This document shows, piece by piece, positions 1-10,907 of a DNA stretch of 64,000 nt (positions are counted from its first letter, which is position 1; every line of letters starts with the position of its first letter). The notes under the pieces were generated by a model. It was not told the origin of the DNA. It searched no databases and was given only the letters and a program-made list of their open reading frames with translations. The position numbers were made by a program, and so were the translations under genes. Origin of the DNA: Cyanophora paradoxa (taxonomy: Eukaryota > Glaucocystophyceae > Cyanophorales > Cyanophoraceae); contig QPMI01000535.1 of assembly GCA_004431415.1 (NCBI GenBank), positions 1-64,000 on the forward strand. The letters are read 5' to 3'.

Positions 1-1015
1 TGCCTCGGAATTATGGAAGCAGCCAAAGACGTTTAAGAAACTTGCAATCCTCCTGGACAGCATACAGCGTTTCTTTGAGAAGCCCAAGCGGTGCCTAGGA
101 ATCTGCACAGGGTGTGGTTCCGACGACCTTGAGGCCATTCATTTTGACTGGGTCCACCTTATCTTGAAGACGGCGCCTCGCCGTCTTATTCTGGACGACA
201 AGGCAAGCGCAAGCCTTCGCGCCACACCGTGAAACGGAGGAAATAGCCAGCATCGAGCCGTATCGAACTCTGTTACCAACGCAGGTATTCGGGGGCCCGT
301 TCAGTAAGTCCAAATTCGCTACGTATTCGTTTACGTAATCCATTCAGAACCAGAAGCTGACAAACAGTTTTTTCATAATTTGCAGCTTTCGTGACTGCGG
401 GCCTGATGACACGTCATTTGGACGGTCGAAGAGCTATGTGTCGACCAAGAAACCATCATGTTTCAAGAAGCTGCGGTTCCTTCTCCTACTGGCTTTCAGT
501 GCCAAGAAATCATATCAAAGGATGTCTAACAAGCGAAGGCCTAGAGCTGAAAACCCCAGGATCTTTCGTCCAGCGCCCGCGTCCATGATTTTTCATGTGC
601 ACGACCTGCCACTATTTATATTCGAGCAGCCTGATTTGGATTGCAGATATCTGACGAGCCTCGGACATCCAAATGACTCGTCAATGGCCCCACCGGCCGG
701 CTCTTGGTATTGCATCATACGGCGGGGGAATGCACGGAGGAGCTCCATGTCGATTCACAGAACTCGCATCCGCCCAGCTTCGCATCAGTCGTCCAGTTCT
801 TCTGCTCTCCCGACTCGTGCTGTCTCAAACATATTTCGTTATCAATTGCATCATTAAGAGCGACAGCACGATATAATAAGATGAACGGTATCTAAGCAAT
901 TCACGCAAACGTTGCGCTTCACGCTGGAGGACGGGCGTGATTACGAGCAATCTTATCAGCAGCGCGGAAGTGTCAATCTCTTATCACGCTGGACCTGTGG
1001 CATGCACAGTTCCAC

Positions 1016-1737
1016 ATGCAACCGTGGCACAGCTCCGTAAATTATCACCGAATCGTCTCGCGGAACTCGCAAAACATTACGATTCAGAGCCTTCGCGAGC
1101 TGATCCTTCCGCTTGCACCCTCTGACGTCATGGAGCACAAGTCTTACGTGTCGAGCGCAACTGGCTGGTCACCTCCATCACGAAGATCGCTTCGCAGTGC
1201 TCATCTCTGGAAACCCTCCGCCTGGTTGGAGTGACTGGCTATGAACAGCGAACAGATGCAATGCGCGCAATCCCAGAATATGTTGCTCAGTTGTGGTCGG
1301 GCGTTCGAGAAGGCGCCATCCTTAGAAAGCTGCATCTTGTAGAATCTACTTGCGCAACGAAGTTGTCTTCGACCGGGCACTTGGAGAGAGAATAAGGTGT
1401 ATTGTTAACCTCCTCGCCAGCTACATGAGCTTAATAAGAAGTTCGTCTGCACCTCTCTTTCGCAGACGTTCTTTTTTGCAGTTTCCAGATTGTGGTGCCA
1501 TAAATGAGCTTCCTGCTGCGCAGATGGCACTCATGATTTCTGGTGCTCAAACCGATGTCAACTACGACGCAACGCGTGCCCTAGGAACACTCAACCAGCA
1601 ATTGCAAGCACGTCCTTCGACGTTCTTGAACAGCGCTTGCGTCACTTCTCGATCATGTGCGCCAGAAGAACGCTCTGATCAAAGCACAGAGCGATAATGT
1701 CGACAATGAGATCAAGACGATAAAAATCGTATCTTAG
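1016..1737 (+). pseudogene. LRR-like host gene fragment, frame-broken
   Basis: Coding-like sequence on the plus strand in changing frames. The frame ending with TAA at 1393-1395 reads like a leucine-rich repeat protein (SLETLRLVGVTGY, then ILRKLHLVEST). Upstream, around 1067-1135, another frame gives SLRELILPLAPSDVMEHK. Further down, pieces such as FDVLEQRLRHF and a helical end KAQSDNVDNEIKTIKIVS (stop 1735-1737) look like one continuing protein. Moving between pieces needs single-base shifts or short introns. RNI/F-box type LRR proteins are a plausible family, but no F-box is visible. The true start was not found; exon limits are inferred. Confidence 0.35.
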
Positions 1738-1878
1738 AGATGCAGTCCTCTCGAAATGCATATTATCGTGTAATCGATCATGCAATTGTCAATCATTTCA
1801 GCTAGACAGTCACTCGAAGTGAACAATTCATACATGAGAGCACGAACATGCAAACGCAATTCCAGCCACGGCCATGGC

Positions 1879-2862
1879 TAGTCAAGCTCTATCACTGCGT
1901 CCGGATCCGCCAGGAAAGGTACATGCTCGACGGCCGATCAACTGTATTCCTCGTAATGTAAACAGATCATCGGGGATGCCCTGCGCCTTGACGCTGTGCA
2001 CGCGCACCCGTGAATTCGCGAGATCCGCAGCAGAAATCACGTACGTATACGACGCAAAGATCGCTTGCACCAACGACTGGAAGGTTCGGCTTGCTGGGTC
2101 GTACCAATGCACCGCCAGAGTGCCGCGGTCATCCACATGCGTACTGCAGTGCAGCTCCAAGAACGCCAGGTCCAGTAGCTCGCTCTTTCACGCATTCGAG
2201 TCCGAAGCACGGATGTGACTCGCACAGGCCTGCGCATGCGCTGTGAGATCACGCACACTAGCAGAAGCACGATGCAACCGGCATGCACCTGTCATTGAAG
2301 TGACGCGTAGCGGGCAGGCCGGCAGTCGCGAGAACGCGCACCTCGACAGTTTTAGAGCTGCCCTCGTTCTCGGGCACCTGCTTCTTTGACGGTCGGGCTC
2401 CGGCTCTGACTTCCGCTTTCTGAAGCTTTGGTAGGCATTTTCTTCTGAGGAATCGATCCGTTTACTTTCGCGCCTTTGTTTGTCTTCGCCATTAGAGCGA
2501 GCGCGCCTCGAAACTTCCGAGAGTCGCAGATCCTGTCGGAAAACTGGAAACTGGGAGTCGCGCTCCTCGAGCTCGCGCCGCGCTGCCTGTGCAGACGCTA
2601 GATGCTGATCTTGGTCTCGTCGGGACGGCCCGGACGGCCCGGATGGACTAGTGGGTACACGTGCGCTCAATGCCGCAGCAGTCTCGAAGCTTTCAGGCGG
2701 TGACCGGTGGTCGGAGATCGAGCTAGAGCGCGTAAAACAGCTAGCCGGAGGCTTAGCCATCGCCGGCAGCCTCGCTGACGTGGACTCGGGCGCCGCGTGG
2801 CCTGTCATGATCAACGGCGCTGAACGTTGAACGTTGATAGATATAGCCGTCGACTTCGGCAT
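1879..2862 (-). pseudogene. H3-tail gene family, diverged copy F
   Basis: A degenerate member of the family best seen at 10908-11537. Recognisable blocks on the minus strand are VEVRVL near 2330-2345, a GPVRVT-like acceptor exon near 2210, ELHCSTHVDDRGTLAVHWYDP (2090-2160) followed by a VQAIFAS block, and the last exon IPDDLF ending near 1879-1881. The blocks lie in different frames. The N-terminal region is a Ser/Arg-rich open frame reaching 2862 and does not resemble the H3 tail. Probably a decayed copy, or one damaged by single-base errors. Which frame is used is unknown. Confidence 0.45.
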
Positions 2863-3828
2863 TCGGAATGTGCACGCCCCTTCGTGCTCTGCCTTTACAG
2901 TCGCCGCTGGAACTCATGCGGGCTTGTTCCCTGCAGGCCTAGGTCGTCCGTTCTCCGATCCTCGCAGATGGCCTCCGCGAAGGCAGCGAAGCGCCGGCGG
3001 ATATGCAATGTGATGATTCAGATCCGAAGCCCTCTCCTGTAGTTTTAAAGAAGCGCATACGGCGGCAAAGACAGCTGCAGTGTGTGACCCAGAGCCCTCT
3101 TCTGAGTTGGAGAGCTGGCACAGTCAAGGCGCGCCGAAGATCGTTAGCGCAGATCTAGTTCGGCATCAGCTCAGCTTCAGCTGCAGCCGGGATTTGTGGC
3201 TGTCATCGAGCGCAATCGAGAGCGCGCTCGTTTGCATCCGCCGCGGCGGCCAAGGAGGCAGTCACACAGAATTGGTTCATCGCACATCCGCTCGCCCTCC
3301 ACGACGCTGATCCTACATAGAAGCGTTACTCGAGCACTTGAATGGCACCAGCACACGCGCTCTCGTCCCGTCAACAACCGACGACACTGGACACTCTTGG
3401 TTATCGACGGCAAGTCTGCAGATACTACGACAGCATGGCGCGAAGGCTCCGCGCAAGCTCGCAAGAATTCTCTTGAAACATGAAATTGACGTCATCCAAT
3501 CGGTACAGCGAGCAGTGCAGCATGACGGCCATCAGGTTAGTGCTGTTTTCACTCCCGCCCGTGGCCAGTGCAACGGCTGACCACGCTCGCTAGTGCGGGA
3601 TCTGGTTGCTGGACTTCGCAGAGCGCGAAATGCGAGGCAACCCTCTAGATCTAGATTTAGATGGAGACTACATAGAGCGCCGTAGGAGAGAATTTGAGGC
3701 GCTCGTGTTGCACTACAGCGCTGGCAATTAGGCGCTCCTGTTGTATCCGTGCCGCCGCGTATACGTATAATACATCCGCGTATTTTTGGCTACGAAATCC
3801 GGACTAGGAAGGGAGCCGGCACTTGCAA

Positions 3829-4454
3829 CTATTCTGATTGATCGCCAGGAAAGGTACATGCTCGACTTCCGGGATGATATCCCTCCTCGCGACGTAATAC
3901 AGATCTCCCGGGATGCCCCGGACTCGACGCCTGTGCACGCGCACCGTGAATTCGCGAGATCCGCATCAGAAATCACCGTAAGACGCAACAATCGCTTGCA
4001 CCGGAAGCTCGAAGTACCAGCCTGCTTGGTCGTACCGAGATCGATACAGCACCAGCTCCTCGAGGTGCACATGCGTACTGCAGTGCAGCTCCTCGAACGC
4101 CAGGTCCAGTAGCTCGCTCTTCCACGCATTCGAGTCCGAAGCACGGATCGTGACTCGCACAGGCCCTGCGCATGCGCTGTTGAGTTCACGGCACACTGGC
4201 AGAGCAACGGTGAATCGGTGTACATTTGCACCTGTCATTGCAGTGACGCGTAGCGGGGCAGGCCGGCAGTCGCCGAGAATGTGTACGTCAACAAAGCTGC
4301 CTTCGTTCTCGGGCCGGTCGTGGCGCGTAAAGAGCATTCAGTGCTTCCGACTCCGCGACCTGCTCCGCTGTCGGCGCCGCGGCCGCTGTGCGAGGTTCTT
4401 TCGAGGAGCTTTTCCGCCTGTAGACATACGCGCTCTCTCTTTCACTTTCGCCAT
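3829..4454 (-). pseudogene. H3-tail gene family copy E, with a K9M-like tail
   Basis: From the ATG at 4454 (minus) the frame reads MAKVKERARMSTGGKAPRKN. Its ARMSTGGKAPRKNLA part matches histone H3 residues 7-21 (ARKSTGGKAPRKQLA) except for Lys9 to Met and Gln19 to Asn. The family domain follows but only after a one-base shift (PTAEQVAESEALNALYAP), with a second shift at the CGACCGGCCCGAG stretch. Exon 2 (GPVRVTIRASDSNAW ... LVLYRSRYDQ) and exon 3 (ending near 3829) are present. All shifts are repaired by one added base, so the copy may be intact in the real genome. No histone fold follows. Confidence 0.6.
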
Positions 4455-4654
4455 CCAGCAGCTTCGAGTTGTGGCAGCACTGCACGCCAAGCGGCTTTTT
4501 TGCCGGCCGCGGTAAGTTCGGCACTCCCCCCCTTCTCTTCCCCCCCCTCCTTCCTCTATGACCGTGGCCTGAGTATGCACTGTGTGGAAGCTTCCCGATT
4601 AAATCGTATTTGAACAGCAGGTTCAGTGCAATACTGAAATTCAATTGTGATTTA

Positions 4655-5075
4655 AACGAAGATCACACGTCTAAATATTGAGCACGCCTTCGAACAGGCG
4701 CTGGAATTCAGCATCCTCCAGGTCGTCGATTTTTGCTGATCACAATATCAGCATCGGAGTAAATAAAAATGCATCCGAGGGGAACCGCCATACCTCGCAG
4801 TGTCGCAATTTCAGCTGACATTTACAAAGAATCGCGAACGAGGTGTAAACATAAATGTACCGCGACGTTCATAAAATCATCGGGAGGAAAACCGCCGTAC
4901 CACGAAGCGTCGTGACTTCATCTAAGATACCCATACTCAAGGCCGGAAATTGAATGTACCGCGAAGGAGTGAGATAGCGTACCACGAAGAGCTTTCTTCT
5001 GAGATTGGAGACCCGCATTCATAGCTGCAGTCATTATCAGTCACTCAGAAATCCCAATTCCGAGAAAACGGCGAA
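4655..5075. other. Intergenic, no gene seen
   Basis: About 420 bases between copy E and the minisatellite. I see only short similar phrases (ATGTACCGCGA, GTACCACGAAG at about 4854, 4898, 4953 and 4978) that suggest a degenerate local repeat. No convincing reading frame. Confidence 0.4.
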
Positions 5076-5189
5076 GTGGAAACCGGTCAGCCGCTGCAGT
5101 TGCGCTTGGGAGCTGCATTCACAGCTACACGCACGGGAACGGTCAAATCGAGACCTAAATCGAAAAGCAGTCTAAAAAACACCATTGGT

Positions 5190-5860
5190 CCGCTGCAGCT
5201 GGGCGACCAGGGAAGCATTCTCATTCTGGATGCCTGCAGACGTTTCAAACGAAGAATGAAAGAAGGCGCCCCCGAGCAATTTGACCTTTCAGCCACTGCA
5301 GTTGGGCGACCAGGGAAGCATTCTCATTCTGGACGCCTGCAGACGTTTCAAGAGGAGACTGGAAGAAGGCGCCCCTGAGCGATTCGACCTTGCAGCCGCT
5401 GCAGTTGGGCGAGCAGGGAAGCATTCTCATTCTGGATGCCTGCAGACGTTTCGAACGAAGAATGAAAGAAGGCGCCCCTGAGCGATTTGACCTTGCAGCC
5501 GTTGCAGCTGGGCGAGCAGGGAAGCATTCTCATTCTGGACGCCTGCAGACGTTTCAAAAGAAGAATGAACGAAGGCGCCCTGAGCGATTTGACCTTGCAG
5601 CCGTTGCAGCTGGGCGAGCAGGGAAGCATTTTCATGCTGGACGCCTGCAGACGTTTCAAAAGAAGAATGAACGAAGGCGCCCCTGAGCGATTCGACCTTG
5701 CAGCCGTTGCAGCTGGGCGAGCAGGGAAGCATTCTCATTCTGGAGGCCTGCAGACGTTTCAAAAGAAGAATGAACGAAGGCGCCCCTGAGCGATTCGACC
5801 TTGCAGCCGCTGCAGCTGGGCGACCAGGAAAGCGTTTTCCTTGCAGCCGCTGCAGTCGGG
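5190..5860. repeat. 103-bp minisatellite, about six copies
   Basis: Tandem repeat units begin with GATTYGACC at 5381, 5484, 5586, 5689 and 5792, with earlier diverged units from about 5190. Spacing is 103 bp, once 102 bp where CCCC is CCC (near 5578). Each unit contains a PstI-like CTGCAG twice. On the minus strand each unit can be read as a heptad-like ENASLLAQLQRLQGQIAQ. Because 103 is not a multiple of three, the frame moves with every unit, so a coding role is unlikely unless a unit boundary is an intron. Confidence 0.85.
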
Positions 5861-5879
5861 GGCTGCAGCGGGGGATTAC

Positions 5880-6389
5880 GCGCGGATACTAATTAACTGA
5901 AAGCAGTTATAGCTGAACGCAAAAAAGGCATTTACCGTCGACGCGCTCTTTCGCTTGTCGAAGTAAGGCGTTATCATCCTGAAGTGATTTCACCTGCTGC
6001 TGCAAGCATCGAATCTCCTCCGGATCCCGAAGTTCGGCATTCTGAGAACCGGTACCTGCGAGCCGGAATTCAACTTATCCGAGGGATAGATAGACTGTCT
6101 TTCATCGTGTCACCAGTGTGTTTGTGACAGCCTCCATAGGTTGAAGACCATTCCGACTGGAGATTTGAGGCACCTTGCGCTGGGACGAATGAAATGGGAG
6201 GGAAAGGTTTGTTCGAAGCATCCTTTTCTTTTTGCATCGAAGGTGTCAGTGTCGGAGCGGATGCATCTTTTCCACCGTCGACGCATTCAGACTTGCTCAG
6301 CTCCAGAGCAACACGTGCATCCTGCGATTATAATTAACAGCAGAACAGCCGGGTTGAAAAAGCAGAAGTAAAGCAAGCTCACCTCTTTA
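5880..6389. other. Intergenic, no gene seen
   Basis: Unique sequence between the minisatellite and the gene ending at 6390. No frame with convincing protein character; several short ORFs only. Confidence 0.35.
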
Positions 6390-7083
6390 TCACAGACGTC
6401 GAGGACAAACCTCCTGCTCGTCTCCGGATACTAAACGATAGCGGAAGTTTGCGAGAGCGATAGATAGTGATAGCGAAAACTTTGCAGAAGTCAGCTTCAA
6501 CCCCACCCTTTTTAAAATGACTTTGATAATCCCGATGCCTGTTTCCAATTCCCGAAAAGCGAAGGCCAGCCTCGTCTCGTCCACTTCGGCGCTGTCCCAG
6601 CCAGTCCGAAGAATCTGAAATCCTCAGGTTTCTCGAACGCCTTACGCAAAATTCCGTAGAAAGATCCTGGATTCCGGATTTGAGACCTTTTTGTCTTCTG
6701 TCTTTCTGCAAGGTTCCGTCCAGCTTCGCTGCGGTGGCTAGGTCGTCGATTTCGATCGCCCGAAGTGACGGCCACTGGATATCAAGAGTTTTACGAATCC
6801 TTTCGACGTGCTCCGTGCTGTTACTCCACACCCCGCAGTAGACGATGCTTGGATCAAACAGAGGCACCAAAGTTGCTCTGTGGTTGTCCGATGCGAGGAA
6901 GGTACTGTCAATGCATATCCGGAAATTGGGTGACGCGATTCCAAGGAACGATATTCCCTGCTCCTTCGGCGAACCGAAAAGCCACTTCGGACGAATGAAG
7001 AGCGGAGTGTTCTTCGAATCCAAAAGGAGGGCTCTGAACGTGTTCTCAACCTGTTGCACACTCAGCTGCAAGTCCACGTGCAT
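6390..7083 (-). CDS. Host protein of unknown function, two frame breaks
   Basis: From the ATG at 7083 (minus) the protein starts MHVDLQLSVQQVENTFRALL and continues with FIRPKWLFGSPKEQG and a possible LRR-like strand IQWPSLRAIEIDDL. Near 6685 the coding character moves to another frame (PGSFYGILRKAFEKPEDF), and near 6590 to a third (VDETRLAFAFRELETG), ending at 6390 with EVCPRRL. Each move is repaired by adding one base. The product would be about 230 residues. No signal peptide or membrane segment. Family not recognised; a relation to LRR/RNI proteins is only suggestive. Confidence 0.5.
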
Positions 7084-7189
7084 TCACACAGCACAGGCAC
7101 GGGCGCACATCTGCAAGTGCGTGGGCTCGAGTGAACAGCCTTTGCGTGTGCATTACTGCGGGAGCTTCTCGCTTCTCCCCAAGTACCCG

Positions 7190-7440
7190 CTTGAGCTCGG
7201 AGTTGCAAGAGGTTTCGGCCGAGGTTTCGACCTGCGTGTGCCGCGCTGCGTTCAAATGGTTGATTCCACGGATCTGCAGGTTTGCCTACCTCTACTTGTG
7301 AGAACCGGAGCTTTAAACCCGAGGTGCTCCGCTGCAGGGCGCTCCGGACGAGGTTTTGACCTGCGTATGCGGCAGTGCGTTCAAATGGTTGATTCCACGG
7401 TTCGGGCGGGTTTGCATACCTCTAAATTTGCGTACTGGAG
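7190..7440. repeat. Internally duplicated segment
   Basis: Two copies of a block carrying CGAGGTTTYGACCTGCGT and GTTCAAATGGTTGATTCCAC, at about 7218-7272 and 7349-7402. Likely a local duplication upstream of copy A. It could be an untranslated or regulatory part; no sure gene. Confidence 0.55.
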
Positions 7441-7665
7441 CTTTCCTCGCGTCTTCGCTCCAAGTGTCCCGGCGACTTTGCCCGGCGACTTTGCCGGGGG
7501 AACTACTTTGCCGGGGGGTACCCGTCCGACCACTGCACCAGCAAGGCTCCAAAAGCGGCACCCAGCAGATTGAGTAGATCGAGTCTGGCGCTCATGATTT
7601 CATGCCTGCGCATGCCTGCGCGCAGTAGATCACGGTGCGCCTGCGCATTCCTGCGGATTTCGAAC
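7441..7665 (+). promoter_or_regulatory. Upstream module of the H3-tail gene family (copy A)
   Basis: Shares with 10547-10907, 14049-14532 and 16735-17212 a GC-rich tandem phrase (CCCGGCGACTTTGCC), the string GGGGGTACCCGTCCGACCAC and GCACCAGCAAGGCTCC. The phrase lies about 100-200 bases before the starts of copies A, C and D. The duplicated arrangement suggests the promoter and 5' leader were copied together with the genes. Confidence 0.5.
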
Positions 7666-8297
7666 ATGCAGCGCGGCGACGAAGCAGCAGCAAGCAGCAA
7701 GCAGCTCGCTTCCAAAGCTTCACGGAAGTCAGCAGCGACAGAGTCCCGACAGCCGACAGCAGAGCAGATCGCAGAGTCGGAAGCGCTGATTGCTCTATTC
7801 ACGCCGCGACCGCGGCTCGAGAACGAGGGCAGCTCTATCGAGGTTCGCGTTCTCGGTGACTGCCGGCCTTCCCCGCTACGCGTCACTTCAATGACAGGTC
7901 CAACCCGGTTGCATCTTTGCCTCGCAACAGCCCTAATCGCAACAGCGCAGGGCCTGTGCGAGTCACGATAGATATTTCAAACTTTCGAATGTCGTGGCAG
8001 AGAGTTCTTCGGGCCCGTGCGTACATGGACCTGAACTGTCATGCGTACGTAATCGATTTCCGCACTTTGGATCTGTATCGGTATGACCCAGCTAGCCGGT
8101 GCTTCGAGCCGCTGGTGCAAGCGATCTTTGCTTCTTACCTCGATTTCTGATCCGGTATTCGCGAATTCACGCGAACATGTGCACAGGCGTCGAGTCCGCT
8201 GGGGCCATTCGCGGATGACCTGGTCTACGTGGCGAGGAATTCGGTAATACCGGATGTCGAGCACGCGCCCTTCCTGGCGACCGTTTCCGGATCCTAG
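7666..8297 (+). CDS. H3-tail chimeric protein, copy A (intact model)
   Basis: Model: exons 7666-7897, 7951-8114 and 8187-8297, introns of 53 and 72 bp starting GT and ending GCGCAG or GCACAG; 168 residues. The N-terminus (SSKQLASKASRKSAATES) aligns with H3 residues 18-32 (KQLATKAARKSAPAT). It is followed by PTAEQIAESEALIALFTP, VEVRVLGDCRP-type motif (IEVRVLGDCRP here), GPVRVTIDIS and LYRYDPASRCFEP, then a last exon with FADDLVYVARNSVIP and HAPFLATVSGS. If intron 2 is retained, the protein ends at 8150 with VQAIFASYLDF. There is no histone fold. The function of the C-terminal domain is unknown. Phases fit at both junctions, which supports the model. Confidence 0.6.
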
Positions 8298-8442
8298 CCA
8301 GTGCCAAGGCCCCTAGCGGCCCGACAGCTGCATCTTATTGGAATTCATGGCCGCCGACGCCATGCACGATATTTGAACAGGGAATGCTGTACTTCGTTTT
8401 GTCAATTCGAATTTTCGTCGCGATTTAATGTATCCGCATTGA

Positions 8443-8525
8443 TTTCGCGAAGGTCGCGAAGCGCTTCATCCACGGACGGATGAAGAGGATCGCGAACGCG
8501 GAAACCACCATCACAGAGCTGAATC
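8443..8525. repeat. Dispersed repeat, first copy
   Basis: About 80 bases nearly identical to 9759-9838 (GCGAAGCGCTTCATCCACGG, then GGATGAAGAGGATCGC and AACCACCATCACAGAGCTGAA). Both strands are open: plus reads VAKRFIHGRMKRIANAETT and minus reads QLCDGGFRVxDPLHPSVDEA. Probably part of the same segmental duplication that spread the H3-tail genes; coding strand undecided. Confidence 0.7.
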
Positions 8526-8625
8526 GCGAACGAAGTCACGGTCAGTATGCCCAGGGGGTAATCCCACCGGGGGGTAAACATTAAGGCATTGGGGTTAACG
8601 TTGCGGCCGCGCATCTCTAGAAGCA

Positions 8626-9265
8626 ATGTCAAGCAAAGCTCCCCGCAAAGTTCTCGGCACTAGACCCAGACCAAAGAAAGCACCGCCTACTTCACGATTC
8701 GTACCCGATCCAGAGCCAACAGCGGAGCAGGTCGCAGAGTCGGAAGCGCTGATTGCTCTATACACGCCGCGACGTTTACCGCGGCTCGAGAACGAGCTCG
8801 AGGGCAGCTCTGTCGAGGTGCGCGTTCTCGGGGACTGCCGCCCTTCTCGGCCACGCGTCACTGAAATGACAGGTGCACATGTGTCCGGTTCATCGTTGCT
8901 CTGCCAGTGCGCCCTAATTGCAACCGCGCAGGGCCTGTGCGAATCAAGCTGTATGTTTCAAAGACGTGGGAGAAAGATCTTCTGGCCCAAGCGTACCGGG
9001 AATTGCGCTGCACACCGGTGCCCATTGATCGCCGCGAGCTGTCGCTCTATCGGTACGACCCAGCTAGCCGGTGCTTCGAGCCGCTGGTGCAAGCGATCTT
9101 TGCTTCTTACCTCGATTTCTGATGCGGCATTCCCGAATTCACGCGTGCATGCGCACAGGCGTCGAGTCCAGGGCCATCCCGGATGACCTGTTCTACGTGG
9201 CAATGAAGGAAATCATCCCGGAAGTCGAGCATGCACCCTTCCTGGCAACCGTTACAGGATCCTAG
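8626..9265 (+). CDS. H3-tail chimeric protein, copy B (break in exon 3)
   Basis: Exons 8626-8872 and 8932-9086 fit with a 59-bp intron (GTGCAC...GCGCAG) and a 72-bp second intron to 9158. The N-terminus MSSKAPRKVLGTRP matches the H3 GGKAPRKQLATK segment; next come PEPTAEQVAESEALIALYTP, VEVRVLGDCRP, GPVRIKLYVSKTWEKDLL and LYRYDPASRCFEP. In exon 3 the run at 9178-9180 is CCC where copy D has CCCC, which shifts the frame; with one more C it would read PDDLFYVAMKEIIPEVEHAP and stop at 9263-9265. Without intron 2 splicing, the protein ends at 9122. Confidence 0.55.
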
Positions 9266-9758
9266 CCAGTGTCAAGGCCCCTAGCGGTCCGACAGCTGCA
9301 TCTTATTCGAATTGCACGCCGGCGCCATGCACGCTAGCGGTGGCCGCCGGCGCCATGCAAGCTAGCCGAACAGAGATTCTTGTGCACAGAGATTGGTAGC
9401 AGTATTGTCTTCTCGAATTCGAATTCAGAGCGCCTTGGGGCATGGCTGCCGCGGCCGCGATCGCATAAATCGAAGAGTTGGAATTCTCCAGAGAACTATG
9501 TATGCGAAAACCATCGAAGAGTTAAAGTTTCCGAATACAATTACGTGCCCCCCCTGCCCCGGCCCGTTGAGGTTGGTTCCGAGGTTGAGGTGCTCAAGCT
9601 TCAGCTGCAGTATACTATTGCGTGCTTGTTCAAAGGTACATGCAAGATGTCAAAAGTCATGCAAAATGTGCTTGCGTGCTTGTTCAGTGGCCTGCTTTTC
9701 TTTCAGGCGCTTGGAAATGTCCCTAAAGAACTCGAGGTCGCTGTTGCTGAGGCAGAGT

Positions 9759-9838
9759 CCGCAGAGGTCGCGAAGCGCTTCATCCACGGACGGATGAAGA
9801 GGATCGCAAACGCGGAAACCACCATCACAGAGCTGAAA
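9759..9838. repeat. Dispersed repeat, second copy
   Basis: Second copy of the 80-bp block at 8443-8525. Here the minus strand is open over 9650-9931 (CDPLHPSVDEALRDLCGL) and the plus strand over 9380-10246 (coil-like VAKRFIHGRMKRIANAETT). I cannot decide which, if either, is translated. Confidence 0.65.
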
Positions 9839-9964
9839 CATGCGCAGCGGGCTCTTCACCACTTGAAAACCTTCGAGGGTGACCATACAGATGTCCTCCC
9901 AGAGTCCCCCTGTGCTCATGATCATGATCACTGGCTCTGTGAAAGCAAAATTTCTCGGGGTAAA

Positions 9965-10546
9965 TTAAAACAGAAGGCCATGCGCACTGTTCAGGTCCAG
10001 ATTCCCCTCCCCCTCCGACGGCAGAGATTCAATCAGGGTGGTGCAGTAATTCGTGTCCTCACCTTCTCCTTCGCGATCGCTGTCCTCGCCCGACTGGGGG
10101 AGGATGTCGAAGGCCCGCGACTGCCGGTGGAGCTTGGCAATCCGAAGCGCCAAATTAGCGAAGGGCCGAACGTCCATAGGGAGTTCGTGCAAAGTGCTGG
10201 CACTTTCGATACCCAGGATGATGGCGCATATGCACAGTGGGGATGATGGGTTCTCGACACAGGTACGACACGGAACCTCCTTTGGCCGCTCTTCCACTTC
10301 TTCGTCGTCGCTGAGAGCTCTTGCGTCGTTCTTGGCGGCTGCAGCCCGCTCCTCAGCCTTCCGCAGACGTCGATGAATCTCCGCCACCGCTTCCGCTGAC
10401 GCTTGCTTCTCGAGCTGCCGCCGCGACGCCTCATCTCGCGCACGTTTCTCCGCACGCGCCGGGCCGCTTTCCTCCGTCTCAAGCTCATAATCAACCTCCT
10501 GTTCGCTCTCTTCGAGTTTGCGTTTCGTCTCCTCGTGTGCATTCAT
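9965..10546 (-). CDS. Coiled-coil, charged protein, divergent partner of copy C
   Basis: 193 residues from the ATG at 10546. The first half is highly charged and helical (HEETKRKLEESEQEVDYELE, ASRRQLEKQASAEAVAEIHR, ending RALSDDEEVEERPKE), typical of a coiled coil or nuclear protein. The second half has PCRTCVENPSSPLCICA, a possible small cysteine cluster, and an acidic tail. It is transcribed away from the H3-tail gene at 10908 with about 360 bp between the starts, an arrangement partly repeated at 13764-14533. The family was not recognised. The frame runs on upstream without a stop, so the start is chosen by the shared MxAHEETKR start of the paralogue at 13764-14031. Confidence 0.55.
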   Translation of the reverse strand: MNAHEETKRKLEESEQEVDYELETEESGPARAEKRARDEASRRQLEKQASAEAVAEIHRRLRKAEERAAAAKNDARALSDDEEVEERPKEVPCRTCVENPSSPLCICAIILGIESASTLHELPMDVRPFANLALRIAKLHRQSRAFDILPQSGEDSDREGEGEDTNYCTTLIESLPSEGEGNLDLNSAHGLLF

Positions 10547-10907
10547 CCTGAGAGACGCTACTGTCAAGGGAGGCCGCACGGACGCACGCGCAAGGCCGCT
10601 ATATATGGGTGCGCATGCGGAAAGAAGGCATCCGGCGCACCTTTTCGAGCGCCACGTGCCACGCTTCCACGCCGACAGCACTTTGACCGCTTGCCCCGCC
10701 GACAGCACTTCGGACGCTAGCAGAACACAGCTCCAGATCCGGCGCTCCGGAAACCGCGACAGTGCTCCGGCGACTTTGCCCCGGCGACTTTGCCCCGGCG
10801 GCTTTGCCCGGGGGAACTTCCTGCCGGGGGTACTCGTTCGACCACGCACCAGCAAGGCTCCAAAGACGGCGGCGCTCGGTTCGCTCGCTGTCGGACTGCG
10901 TTCCAGA
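10547..10907. promoter_or_regulatory. Duplicated divergent promoter module (copy C)
   Basis: Nearly the same 340-bp sequence recurs at 14032-14370 and 16735-17050. It contains AGGCCGCACGGACGCACGCG, GCGCACCTTTTCGAGCGCCA, two CGCCGACAGCACTT boxes about 25 bp apart and three tandem CGGCGACTTTGCCC units, then GGTACTCGTTCGACCACG. It lies between a minus-strand start (10546) and a plus-strand start (10908), so it could drive both. Confidence 0.6.

Noticed and set aside
5076-5892. Several ORFs of about 100 aa on both strands
   Set aside because: Shadows of the 103-bp minisatellite; frame changes with each unit.
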